Assembly (NCBI GenBank): GCA_026874595.1
Contig: CM049315.1
Coordinates: 5,824,664-5,888,663, forward strand
Source of the DNA: Sipunculus nudus
Taxonomy: Eukaryota > Annelida > Sipuncula > Golfingiida > Sipunculidae
Length of the DNA stretch: 64,000 bases
Direction: 5' to 3'
Shown: piece after piece, positions 50,501 to 61,818 of the stretch
How the letters are laid out: every line of letters begins with the position of its first letter
Position numbering within the stretch: position 1 is the stretch's first letter
The notes under the pieces: model-generated
What the model saw: only the letters and a program-made list of their open reading frames with translations
Databases searched by the model: none
Told to the model about the DNA's origin: nothing
Program-made: the position numbers and the translations under genes

Positions 50501-50582
50501 CTTCATCAATGACTGCGTGAGGAAGAGAGATAAAACAGTAAATATCCACAAGCCGAGCACAGTAAACAAGGGTATACACTAG
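44507..50582 (+). CDS. TLC-domain membrane protein, TLCD1/TLCD2-like, copy 2
   Basis: Five exons: 44507-44676, 46691-46758, 47468-47568, 48682-48850 and 50350-50582, all GT-AG, phases 2-1-0-1, joining to 246 aa. Family marks: LKNTQVSLVHSVINGLWP (His45), TDEPSAIWMSRIVLG in exon 2 (shared with copy 1), GFTVFDTCDF, IHHLM at 109-113, and LLVEVNSIFIHTRK in exon 4. The last exon reads FFRFRLVVAMELFD and two more hydrophobic segments, with a polar tail to residue 246. I chose the ATG at 44507 because it gives an N-terminus of the length seen in copies 3 and 4; the frame is open upstream. The stop codon TAG at 50580 lies exactly at the left end of a hAT-like insertion. Role as for copy 1: likely control of membrane phospholipid make-up. 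Confidence 0.88.
44998..45300 (+). repeat. Dispersed repeat in intron 1 of copy 2
   Basis: Aligns with 48185-48570: both have an AACAGGA or AACTGGACG-type start, ACAGGAAATG, GAGACGG..TTTTCAG or close, a TTGTGT...TAATRTTRAG phrase, GGTTTACCA, TACATTCCCC, TRTCRCGA and CTGAGTCGGG in the same order. Identity is moderate, so the copies are old. Confidence 0.6.
48185..48570 (+). repeat. Dispersed repeat in intron 3 of copy 2
   Basis: Second member of the family at 44998-45300. It also carries TTACACAGACACACGGTGSCGCTC, a phrase of which the first 20 bases recur at about 56480 in intron 1 of copy 3. Confidence 0.6.
48950..50070 (+). repeat. Tandem units of about 320 bp in intron 4 of copy 2
   Basis: Anchors of the type TTTGCAGGAATCACTTTGTAA occur at about 48961, 49261, 49594 and 49912. 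Each is followed by a GGAACGATTTCTGG or related phrase, GGTCAAGGTCA-like boxes with ATCAAAACA, and a TTTGTCAATATTGGTCC phrase. The units are homologous to the MITE at 57904-58121. Confidence 0.75.
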
Positions 50583-51475
50583 GCCCCAGCGCGGGCCGAA
50601 AAGTTGAACCCGCACCCGCCCCGCATTACTCACTGTCAACCCACAGCCCGCCCCGCAATCAAAGAAAAAAATTCAGCAAGCCCCGCCATGCCCCGCAGTT
50701 ACTATGATTCTTTAAGCAAGCACCCTCCCCGCCCCTTATTTTTCAAGTTTCAAGCCCGCAATCAAGTCCGCAAACCAATTCAAAATTATTTTAAAGGTTT
50801 ATAACAACAGAAGTTTTTTTTCAGCACAAAGATGGATTATCTATGCTTATTATAACAATATCTGAAATGTCTGATTATGTGAATCAAAAATTAATTTCGA
50901 TATCTGTTGTAGCAATGATATAAAGCTCATAAAATATTTGAAAGACATAATTGATTGCTTCCATGGATTTAATATATACATCGCTATTTATTATACTTTA
51001 ACATATTTTAAAACTTCACAGGGGAAATAAGCAGACCTTCTGTTTACTTGTGAATGCTTTTACCTAAATTAAAAAAATAAGCAAAGAAAAAATATTAGAT
51101 TTCTTCATTGTATGTGTACACAAAGTTACCTTTGACAATAGTACTGCCACACCGCATTCACACAAATGCTGAGACCTTTTCTTTCGCTAGGTCCATCCTG
51201 GTCAGTTATATTCTGCCAATTAGCTGAATATGAGACTAGTGAGAGTGTCAGAGGAATAAAGAAGGCTTCTGATAGAAGTGGATCTTGCTGCAGGATATAC
51301 ACTGAGATAAACATGAAGAAGGAGCAAAGTGTTCTCATAGCAGGCATCACCACATTCTGCTTTGACCACCCAGTGGTCAGTGTCTTTATGGAGCCTACCT
51401 TAGGCCTCCTGCAGTTCAAGTCACTTTGGTCACCTAAAGAGCCGCTGTTCAAAACCCGCCCCGCTTTGGGCCCTT
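50580..51475. mobile_element. hAT-like element inserted at the stop codon of TLCD copy 2
   Basis: The left end (TAGGCCCCAGCGCGGGCC then AAAAGTTGAACC) and the right end read in reverse (AAGGGCCCAAAGCGGGGC then GGGTTTTGAAC) are imperfect inverted repeats of about 30 bases. The flanks GTATACAC (50572-50579) and GTAGACAT (51476-51483) match at six of eight bases, fitting the 8-bp target duplication of hAT elements. The ends are rich in CCCGCC words and the interior is AT-rich. No transposase domain is recognised; a 108-codon minus frame at 51126-51452 is open but unassigned. Confidence 0.6.
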
Positions 51476-53415
51476 GTAGACATTAGGGGTCAAAAGAAAG
51501 AAAATTCATCAAAACAGCATGACACTGTAGCCACCTGGAAGAGTAAAGAAAAACAAGGAGACATATGAAGAACGAACACAACTATGAATACAAATAAAAT
51601 GAAAACATAAGAAAAGCACGGATCAACGACTTTCTATACCATTTGATATATGTTAATTATTTCTCCACAGGTATACCGATTAATTCTTAAATACAATATA
51701 TATTGGAGAAAAACAGTTGGTTTCCCGTGCACTACATGCATCATAATTATGACCCCCGCCAGCATAAAAATATTTGCTTTTTAAATTAAAAAAAAAAGAT
51801 TTCGATAAAATTTCTCTTATGTTGAGCTTTTGCCTGTTTATGTTGCCTAAATTTATATTCTTATAATGTTATCAAAAAATTATGTACATATCGTGCTGTC
51901 CGTTTAACAAATTATTTTTTATTGATAACCTTTAATAAAAAGGTAAAGAAAATTTGTTTAAAGTATATATATATATATATCGTAAATATGGTAATTAATA
52001 GTATGAGCATGATAGAAAACTATTACAAAGAAAACGTAAATCCCTCATTTTATTTCTGTAGATATAAGTACCAATATAAACTGGAGTGACACGTATACTC
52101 GCTGTAAGGACCAAGTAGCTCGTCAAGAAAAGCTAATATTAAATAATAATATTCACCCTCCTTAACTCATTAACTTATCATAAGGGGAAGGGGGGGGGTG
52201 TGGGGGTAGTTCAGAGTCTTGACTCCAGACCTACCTCTTTTATCAGCCCAAAACCTTTGTAAGCGAAAAAAAGCCATTATAAGACCTTTACCCACCTCCA
52301 AGTAGATTCCGGAAGAACAGACTGCGAATGACCGCGCCCTAACCCGCAAATTGTAGTAGGATTCTTAGTATAAAAATAAAAGATACGTCAATATTATTAA
52401 GAGCACAAGTGATTTGTTAACATCCATCATTAAAACGTGTGTACGTGAGCATAATATTCGTACCTGCGTGGGTACGGCTGTGTACGTGCCAGTGTAAGAG
52501 TTTATGCGTGAGTGCCTGTAAATATTTGAGCATGTTTGTAAAACAATAGCGGTATGTACAATGACAGCTGGGTAGTTATTAGATTAGAGTCAGTACATAT
52601 AATGAAAAGGTTATCGACGAGTCATATTTAATACTTTTTTTTTAAGTCCATATTTTGGAAGATTGTTTTGGTTCTCTGACATAAAGAGTCTACAGACTTT
52701 ACAGAACGGCAGATTCGTGTAATGATAACAACCAATTATTTTTATCACGTTTGCCAATGCGTCTATATGTCACTCAAATTATCCAAATCGACCATAAATA
52801 TGTTTGTTTAACAACACATACCAGGCCATGTGCGAAGAACACTCCAATGAAAACTCAATATTGGTCAATTAACCTGAACGTTATTGAATTTTCTGTTGAA
52901 TACAGATATGTCTCCCTAGGGTTATGTGAAAGGCGCAGGAGGTGAATGCGGTTACCGGCTAGACAACATTCGATTTAGTTTGTACATTCACATCTATATA
53001 TTATGTTTGTTAATTCCTCACATTTCTCGTTGTAATTGGAAGGATAGCCATTACAGTGCAGTTTTCCAAAGACTGGCATAACGACTCGGAGTATGTCCTA
53101 TCAATCGACATAAGATAAGTCGTGTATTCCCGGCAAGTATAGAATGCTCGCTAAAAGGGCATATAAAAGATGCCATGCATATTTAAAGATATGTTGACTG
53201 CGTCACACTTCACTAGTGATGTGCAGTTAACACAATCCGTGTACGCCTGGCTGGGGATATATGATCTGCCTCCGCGGCTGTGTGTGTTATAAAGTAAAAC
53301 CTTGGAGGGCGCACGGCCTCAATAACTAACGAACCGGGTTGTATGCAGTCATACTTAAATTATGACATGATTCTAAAACGTATAGGGCTCCAACTATCTC
53401 CTCACAATGCCGAGT

Positions 53416-53480
<65 letters not shown>
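53416..53480. repeat. (TA)n microsatellite
   Basis: About 32 TA units; open frames across it are artefacts. Confidence 0.9.
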
Positions 53481-53484
<4 letters not shown>

Positions 53485-53893
53485 GTAATATAAATCCAAG
53501 GATGCCCGCATTAATGCACCGTTTTGGTACACACCAAGTTAAGGTTTAGGCCCAATGTCCCCCATTTTAGCGGCGACCCGGCCTGCCCTCTGTTAATGTA
53601 ATCAGAGTGTGATGTCACGCAATGTTACTGTACAAGTACGGAGATGTTAGTCATGCTGGTGGAGCCTAGGCCAACACAAATATGCTGTTGGTTTATCTAT
53701 ACGCCGGTAAAATTTATTTGACAATTTAAAATTTGGTTTTGATTTTCAGAATTTGAATATTTAATATTTTCAGACATAGTAATGTAAAATCATCAAAAAA
53801 TTACAAGAGAAAAATTGCTAAAACTCTTATGTCAACTTAAATGTAGCTTGAAAATATAAATATTGCTATGAATATAGTGCTCTAAGCCAGCAT

Positions 53894-53895
<2 letters not shown>

Positions 53896-53971
<76 letters not shown>

Positions 53972-54014
53972 ATATTATATTATATTATATTAAATTATAT
54001 TATATTATATTATA
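53896..54014. repeat. (TA)n microsatellite with a TATAT-type continuation
   Basis: A long TA run, then AATATTATATTATATTAT-type pentamer repeats. Confidence 0.88.
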
Positions 54015-54899
54015 ATGGTTTATATCGTACAGGTACTACGTATGTGTGAGTTGCACGTACACTCATTAAGTAATCTTGATATGGAAGTATTACATTTAAC
54101 TTTTTGTCTTCAATACATTTAATTAACACCTTGTTAACCTAAGCCATTAAGAATAATTTCATTTTTAGGCCAATAAAGCAATACAGAACAGCACTAATGG
54201 TAGCCTGATAGCTTGTGGATCCTCTATGGGAACATTTTGTTTCAATAAATTCATGTTTTGTCCAACAATTCTTGAATTTCAGGCCTGCATGCTGGATTGC
54301 CATCCTACTATTATGCAAACATTCGGGTGTGGTCATCCAAAAGCGCTATTCCGGCTGTTTCTCTGCGCCCACAGGTCTGCCCCCGGAGTACTGTCGTATT
54401 TCTTAGCCCTTATCAAACCTTTTTTTCTTCACAAGAATCTTAAATGCATTCGGCGCTTCTAGGCAGAATAAAACCTGTCATAGGTCGCATGTGAGCTATA
54501 GTATTTAAAAAGAGATCTATAGTCCAATAATTAATGAACGGTGAGAGTGATTCACGTGTTAGAGTGCGTGGATGAGAATGCAGTAATTTCGCACTCCACA
54601 ATCGGAAATCATGTTCGTTTTCCGCACTGAAAGATAATCAGGCTCTGAATACACAGGTTGCTTGGCCTGATACTTACTCGTCTGCCGGTTCATCACTTCG
54701 GTTACCACATAGAGGTTCGGTTTCTGTGACAAACAAGTTACCCAGGTGTCGTAACGGACAATACCTCCATAGGTCTAAGTTATCGGTACAAGTCCGAAAA
54801 AAAAGTGTTTACAAAGAGAGGTCGGAGGGCTTTCATTGCCTCCACGACTGAAGAGTCCGCAAAACTTGACACAAGTGTATGAGTAAACACACATGAGAG

Positions 54900-57800
54900 A
54901 TGGACTTCATCACTGACTTGCCGACGATAGCAGTCTCCTGTGGAGCGTTTCTGCTGCTGAACCAAATAATTATGTACATCAGTGAGAAATGGACAACCAC
55001 TGGTGATAATCCTGTGTTGAGGAATCTCAAGGTTTCATTGATACACGCGTTTATAAGCGCGTTCTGGGCTTGCAAGTATATGTAAGTACCGGTACACACT
55101 TATCTACTGTTACAATATTTAAAAATATGGTAATAATGTTAACATTTCCTGTTCATATCGTTACCAAGCATGTACAGATAACATAAACGCTCGAATGCAA
55201 GGACATGCGGGCACTCATTTAAAATAAATAAAGAATGCACATGTGACTGCTTAGCCTACTTGGCCTGTTAATCCACAACAGTTACTGCCTAACACTGGGA
55301 GTTTTCACTCAGCACCCATCTGATACCCGTCTACCCCATTCTACCGAACGCCATCCCAAGGCTCATACTTGATGATGCATGTTACCTATATATATAGTTT
55401 TTACTACAATTATAAACTTAATAGGAATTAGTAGGGCTATAGGCCTACGTGCTATGTGAATTGAGACCTTAATTTAGGTCTAAATGGGCCTATAACCTGT
55501 ACACGCACACACCTATTTTATATTAATCAAATTGACAGATGGTGTAATCTTGGGGATAAGTTTTTATGTAGAGGCCTAACGCTGTTTATGTTTTAAATGT
55601 TGCTTTCCTTATGGGCCAGCATCTAGTTGAAACATACTAGTAGTATGCATTAAAATAAGCCAGTGCTAATGCCGAGTTGCAGATATGTTGACAATGCTGG
55701 TATGTATGTTGATTAAGGGGAATTCATTATTGTTTTCTCTCTATTGAGGATGCTACAGGATTCAATGAACAATAGAGTAAAGCAACTTAATATCTGTTGA
55801 TCAAGAAGAATCTGGCTCAGTCAGTTTATATTGTTTCGTAAAATAGAAAAACGCATAGAGATACGAACGTTCAGTCTACAAAAGCTGGTTGTGGTAGGGC
55901 TAATATGCACGAAAGGACACGTACATCTCCAGATATTGGGGGTCAATACAAATCTATTCGTCCGACATATCTGTGACGTCAAACGTGACGTCATTATATT
56001 ATGTTATACTCGGGTAATCGATAATTACACTCTTTGATACACCCTTGACTTTCTCAGCAATATAAAATATAATCTCATGGAATCGGAAAATAAATATTTG
56101 TATTGCATATCAAATCAGTTATGATAAAATCTGTATGTGAACTTAAAATCCAAAATCATTAAAAATTAGGCCTAATCGTTTTTCCGCGAAATATCACGCG
56201 AAAACGGGAACATGTTTAGCAACCAAATATATAATCAACTACAAATGTGCTCAGAGAGCACAAGCCACCGCCAAGCCAGCTCATTAAAACCATATGGCAT
56301 TGTCAGAAATGTAGCATTTTTCCCTATAAAACTACTGGACCCAGATGATGAAACGAATGACCCCCCTGCCTCCTAAACCAGAACGGTTTAATTTTGCTTG
56401 TGTAAACACACGAGAACTGTTTGATCACACGTCCAATCATCACGTTTACAATACACACGGAATTCTATCCTTAGTCTCTTACACAGACACACGGTGGCGC
56501 TCCGCACCCCCAGTCTATGGGAGAGGCTACCATATCCTTGGTAAATTATACTTCCGTTTTACCTGTTTCTTCCTTTTTGTAACTAAAATAGATTCGAACA
56601 TTTCGGACAAAAAAATAGACCGTATCTGTTTAATTCTCAGTGTTTGTGTTATATATGTTATCAGTTACATTTCCGATAAAATGTTTTTTTTATTATCTGT
56701 ACTTTATAGACCGCGATGCCACTCTCTGTGAATAATCCTCGCAAATGACTTTTTATCTTACCTGACTAAAACATCAGAGGTATAGGTATGGCGTTTTGTC
56801 CGGAGTTACATAAAAATCTTCTTGGAAACTTGAAATTATATCCGGGCTACGGGGCTTGAAAGTACGCCCCAGAATAATAAAAAAATTGCCAATATGGGAA
56901 AAGCATAAATGGATTTGGGTTTACAAGGTCAAAGGTCAAGGTCATAGGGGCCATCTGATCACAAATTAGTTTCCAGATTGTAATATATTGGTTTTAAAAC
57001 TTAACTCATATATGGCTTACCACGTAAATAAGATCCCTGTCGATAAAGGGCCCAAAGGTGAAAGGCCAAGGTCACAGAACACGTTTCTTTAAAAAGAATT
57101 TGTATGCATTTCAAGCCAAACTTTTCATCACAAACCTTCCATCTTCAAAATATTGCTCACTTGCCAATAGGGGGATATTCTTCACGAGGTCAAGGTAGCA
57201 GGGCTGGCACCACAAATTTCGTTATTGATAATAATTCTGGTTTAGATAGACAGATTGGCTTCAAACATGATTTATTTATGACCCAACACTTTAAAAGAAA
57301 CATTTTGATTTTCAGGGTCCAGAGGTGAAGGTCACAGAAGCCACAACTTTAAAAAGATTGTCGATGCCCTGTAAATCAAATTTTTCATCCAAAACTTTCC
57401 ATCTTTCATATATGGCTAACGTGCCAAAAGTGGAAGAAATCTGTAAATTTTGAGGTTACCTGGTCAGATGTCAAGGTCACTGGACACACCTTTTTTTAAG
57501 ATTGTAATAATAATCAAAATGCTGCAAGTTCAATGATAATAAGTTCCCAGGTATTTTTTTTTTTGGTCACAGGTCATTGGTGAAGGCCACAGGACCATCA
57601 TTCTGGAGAATTTCTTGAAAAATATCCTTATAGACAAATTCCGCTGAGCGTCGAGACCCCTGGGTCCATAGTTTTATCTGTCAGGAACTAATTCGGGTGT
57701 TTCCTGAAGGGGTATTTTCGCCATCTGTCATGAACTCTGCAAGTGTATCCATTTTGCAGTGGGCGAACTTGCAGCGCAATCTATCAACTGAGAATAAAAC

Positions 57801-60117
57801 TAAACGGTTTTACCGGTTGAAAATAATAAACAGTAATAGTGCTAGTACTAATTACTAATTCAGAGAGCTTCCGTTACTATGAGCTTCCACTCATGCTTTT
57901 TTTATAGTCGCCAGCCTAGGTCTGGCGACTATAGGCTAATCGTCGTGTCTGTTTGTTTGTTTGTTTGTCTGTTTGTCCGCACGCTACAGGTCGCAATTTT
58001 GCATCAGTCGCTTTGAAACTTATAGGTGAAGTGTTAAATGGGTATCCCTCGGAGCCTATTGTTTTTGGCCTTGATCGGTCCAAGGGCAAGGTCACGGTTC
58101 TTGGCAACCGCTGGCGACTATGTCATGATTACATCTTGCACTTGTTGATTTGTAATGTTTTACAGAGGCAGTCCGCTGGTGTTTCTGGACCCTGCTGGAG
58201 CGTCAGCCAGAGCTTTATGTCAGTTCTCAATAGGTGGGTCAGATGGCATTTAAATCTCCAGGTTTACATACCATTTGCCACAGTGCACGCTGTGACATAT
58301 TAATATTAACTAATGTTAATACCTTTGTATAGTCGTTTATTATTATTATTACTATTATTATTATTAGTATTATCGTAAATTTTTCCAACGCTGTCATCTT
58401 CTGGTGGAAATTTATGTCCTTGGTAGTGCATATAAATTTAGAAAATTTATGACTCTGGCTAAATGAACAAAAATGGTATGCATTAAATGTACTAAACTGA
58501 GGACGCAAGGGCTAGATCTTCTAACGTTCATGAGTCCCAGAGACGCTTATTGATGAAGGATAATAAACACAGACTGTCACAGAAATAGCTGCACCTATAT
58601 TGGCCAATGCACAACGAATATTCTCGCTCAAGTCTCCTCTGTGTAATTTCAGGTTACACATGTTTTGACTGCATCGTGTGGTTCCAGCTATACGAGAGGA
58701 ACAAAAACAAAGTCTCACGCATAGGAATCCTCGTGCATCATATCTTTGTAAGTCTTTAATAGAGCGGTCATCGTATATCACATCTTTGCAAGTCTTTAAT
58801 AGAGTGGTCATCGTATATCACAGCTTTGTAGGTCTTAAATAGAGTGGTCATCGTACATCACAGCTTTGTAAGTCTTTGATATAGTGGCCATCGAACATCA
58901 CAGATTTGTAAGTCTTAAATACAGTGGTCATCGTACATCACAGCTTTGTAAGTCTTTAATAGAGTAGTCATCGTACATCACAGCTTGTAAGTCTTTAATA
59001 GAGTAGTCATCGTACATCACAGCTTGTTAGTCTTAAATAGAGTGGTCATCGTACATCACAGCTTGGTAAGTCTCTAGTATAAGGATCATTGTGCATCACA
59101 TTTTTGTAAGTCTCCGATGGGGATCATCGTGCATCACATTTTCTGTAAGTCTCTAGTATAGCGATCCTTGTACATCACATTTTTGTACGTAAGTCTCTAG
59201 TATAGCGATCCTTGTACATTACGTTTTTGTAAGTCTCTAGTATACAGATCCTTGTACATCACATCTTTGTAAGTCTCTAGTTTAGGGCTCCTTGTACATC
59301 ACATCTGTGTAAGTCTCTAGTATAGGGCTCCTAGTGCATCACTTTTTGTAAGTCTCGAATATAGGGATTCATGTACATCACATGTTTGTAAGTGCCTAGT
59401 AAAGGTTTCCTTGTACATCACGTTTTTGTAACTCTCTATTATAGGGATCCTTGTACATCACATCTTTGTAAGTCTCTGGTATAGCGATCCTTGTAAGGAT
59501 CCTTGTAAGTCTCTGGTATAGGGATCCTTGTACGTCACATCTTTATAAGTCTCTAGTATATGGAACCTCGTACATCACATATGTGTTTTCTCTAGTATAG
59601 GGATTCTCGTTCATCACATCTGTGTGGCTCAACGGACCCCAACAAAACAGACGACCGTGACGTGCAAAGCGCATGCCCGTTGAAAGCGTCTATTTCTTTT
59701 ATCACACCATTTTTACCTCAAGCCTTCATATTTAATCGGTATATTTTAAATGTACATCATCTTTTCAGACAATCCTGACAATAGGCCTTTCAATACACAG
59801 AGGCGCCACTGTGCTCCAGGCCCGGGGACTCCTTGTCGAATTAAACTCAATCTTCCTACACGCACGAAAGTTGTTAAGTTTGTATAAAGTTCCATCGAGG
59901 TCTTTCATATACCAGGTCAACAACCTCTTGTATTTCTGTGAGTTACATTCATTTTAAACATGAATTTTGTTTAATATCGTATATAGAGTCAGAAAATACG
60001 TCGATATCCATGTTTGAGTCAGGAATGCCATGTCGGAGTCGGAATCCAAGACTCTCTAAGCAAATTTTTATGGGTTCCTTTCGTTTTAAAAACGCGTGTG
60101 TGCGTGTGTGTGTAAAA

Positions 60118-60176
<59 letters not shown>

Positions 60177-60518
60177 ATGGATTTTTTAGACTTCGTACTG
60201 ATAATATAAAAAGTACTTTGATAATCAGACAAGCGTTTTCTCTACCCTGAGTTTTGTCAGTTGTCTTGATAATCCATCCTCCTGATTTCAGTGACGTATA
60301 TCCGGTTCCGGGCTGTCGTCTGCTTCCAACTGGCGTACGCTTTCGCCGTTTATAGACATCATATACCCCTGTACTGCGCGATGGTGGTGTGGCCGTCCGT
60401 AACTGTAGTGTTCTTGTTCAGCACCTACGCTACTGTTATGATAATTATTCATGATTACATCGAGGAAAAGAAGAAACAAAGGGACAACTACTCAAACACT
60501 CCGAAGAAGGAACATTAA
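54900..60518 (+). CDS. TLC-domain membrane protein, TLCD1/TLCD2-like, copy 3
   Basis: Five exons: 54900-55081, 58166-58233, 58653-58747, 59769-59937 and 60292-60518, all GT-AG, phases 2-1-0-1, joining to 246 aa. Marks: LRNLKVSLIHAFISAFWA (His49), exon 2 with the same 68-base length as in copies 1 and 2 but a diverged sequence (the TDEPSA motif is lost), GYTCFDCIVW, VHHIF at 111-115 and LLVELNSIFLHARK in exon 4. The last exon gives YIRFRAVVCFQLAY, two hydrophobic segments and a very basic tail (EEKKKQRDNYSNTPKKEH). Exon 3 is six bases shorter than in the other copies. Exon 2 is the least certain part; its length, phase and splice sites support it. Its donor at 58748 is the first unit of a minisatellite that repeats this donor through intron 3. 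Confidence 0.86.
56450..56545 (+). repeat. Dispersed repeat in intron 1 of copy 3
   Basis: Contains TTACACAGACACACGGTG then GCGCTC and a CCCAGT phrase, matching 48228-48275 in intron 3 of copy 2. Confidence 0.55.
56925..57610. repeat. GGTCAAGGTCA-rich repeat units in intron 1 of copy 3
   Basis: Three or more related units with an AAGGTCAAAGGTCAAGGTCA or AGGTGAAGGTCACAGA box, then AACTTTCCATC and ATATGGCTAACGTGCC-type phrases at spacings of roughly 150-250 bases. No coding capacity is evident. Confidence 0.6.
57904..58121. mobile_element. 218-bp MITE with 12-bp terminal inverted repeats
   Basis: ATAGTCGCCAGC at 57904-57915 is inverted as GCTGGCGACTAT at 58110-58121. The left end also folds on itself (ATAGTCGCCAG...CTGGCGACTAT, 57904-57932). 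The interior has TTTGCATCAGTCGCTTTGAA and a GGCAAGGTCACGG box, and is homologous to the tandem units at 48950-50070. It lies 45 bases upstream of exon 2 of TLCD copy 3. Confidence 0.78.
58725..59635 (+). repeat. 40-bp minisatellite made from an exon 3 end plus its splice donor, about 22 copies
   Basis: The first unit is the real end of exon 3 of TLCD copy 3 (GGAATCCTCGTGCATCATATCTTT) followed by GTAAGTCTTTAATAG in several bases of intron. The same 40-bp phrase then repeats to about 59635, for example GGATCCTTGTACATCACATCTTT with GTAAGTCTCTAG. About 15 units keep GTAAGT intact at the position of the donor. The array therefore multiplies an authentic 5-prime splice site inside intron 3. Confidence 0.9.
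60120..60178. repeat. (TA)n microsatellite in intron 4 of copy 3
   Basis: About 28 TA units with one interruption. Confidence 0.88.
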
Positions 60519-60940
60519 TTTCATTACCCATGATACCTTACATTTCAAATTTGAACTCAGGAATTCTCAGTTGACACTACGTTGTAATACCATTTACGAG
60601 ATTAACAGAATTAAAGTTAATGTCAGTATCAGTCTGTGGTTTATAACTTTGTCTACTCCAGCACTCACAACCTTCCAGTAAAACATTCATAGCATTATTT
60701 TAGGGTTAGTATAACACAAAACACTATCTGCTTAATTTATTAATAATATCCTTTATTCACCACACTGCAGCGAGACAGGGTATGTTTTGCCAGTGCGTCG
60801 TCATTCGCTTGCATCGGGGAAACCGTAATTGTAAATTTCCGAACAGGATGCAATGTGCAAAGGTGCGAATTAATTAAAGTCGCTTTTATCTGGCTGTCGG
60901 AGCTGATATGGGATGGAGTTGGTAAATCAAGATATGTTTC
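60519..60940. other. Sequence after TLCD copy 3, including its 3-prime UTR
   Basis: No separate gene recognised. The open frame crossing 60451-60681 is an alternative frame of the last exon and UTR. Confidence 0.45.
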
Positions 60941-61440
60941 TCAATCATCTTGGATTTAAGTTCAGTTATTGATACGGTCAGCTTGGATATCCTGGCATAG
61001 ATTTTTCATAACCAATATAGCATTAGGGGATCTGTATTGAGTTGGTTCCAGTCATACCTGCGTAATCGGGATCAGAGAGTGACAGTAAACAACTCTATCT
61101 CTGACAAACATTATTTGAAATATGGAGTACCGCAGGGAAGCTGTGCCGGGCCTGTGATATTTCTTAGCTGTCTTAGTTCCCTCTATGACATGATGGAGAA
61201 ACACTCGCCACTCATAACGGGTTATGTTGATGATCACCCACTTTACTTAGCGTACCAACCAGTATGTAAAAAACGGAAATGGATGCCATTAGAAACCTTG
61301 AGAAATGTATTTCAAATGTCAGAGCATGGATGTTGACCCATCGACTAAAATTAACGACACTAAAACTGAATTTTCGTTAGTTGGAACAAAACAACAACTG
61401 GCAAAAGTAAACGTCAGTGAAATAAAATTAGGAATTTGCG
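60940..61440 (+). pseudogene. Third LINE fragment, reverse transcriptase core
   Basis: Reads LSSVIDTVSLDIL, SVLSWFQSYLRNRDQRV, YLKYGVPQGSCAGPV and GYVDDHPLYLAY, then in a shifted frame NVRAWMLTHRLKL. These are the middle blocks of a CR1/Jockey-like reverse transcriptase (SYL-NR-Q-V, GVPQGS-LGP and the Y-A-DD-QLY box, here altered to YVDD). A stop at about 60993 and a frameshift after 61290 mark it as dead. It lies between TLCD copies 3 and 4. Confidence 0.82.
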
Positions 61441-61818
61441 CGTAATCTTTGATTTGAGGTGTGCATTCGTGTTTATGTTAAGGGGTTGAACATACAGCAT
61501 ATTTTCGTGCAATGTGTATTCAAATGTGTGTGCGAATATCCTAGCACATACCTTTATGGATATAGACTTACGGTTTTCCATTGTGTATGTCTATAGGCTT
61601 TCCGAATGAGAACACATTTAGCCTCAATTAAAGGGTGGCCGACTTCCAGAGCGGAGTCGTAGATTCTAGCGTTGTTATGTACGCTGGTGTATGTATTAGA
61701 TACCAGCGCTCAGATGATTCCTCACGACAACAAACACTAACATAACTGAACAAGAACGACTTGCTTAATCTGAGTTTGACAGCAGACGATAGCCTCGTTC
61801 TGGGTCCTCGGACACGAG

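Larger units (their letters stand above)
51487..54899. other. Intergenic region between TLCD copies 2 and 3
   Basis: No gene recognised in 3.4 kb. It is AT-rich, with TA microsatellites at 51966-51980, 53416-53480 and 53896-53980. The last passes into an imperfect TATAT array to about 54014. Confidence 0.5.
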
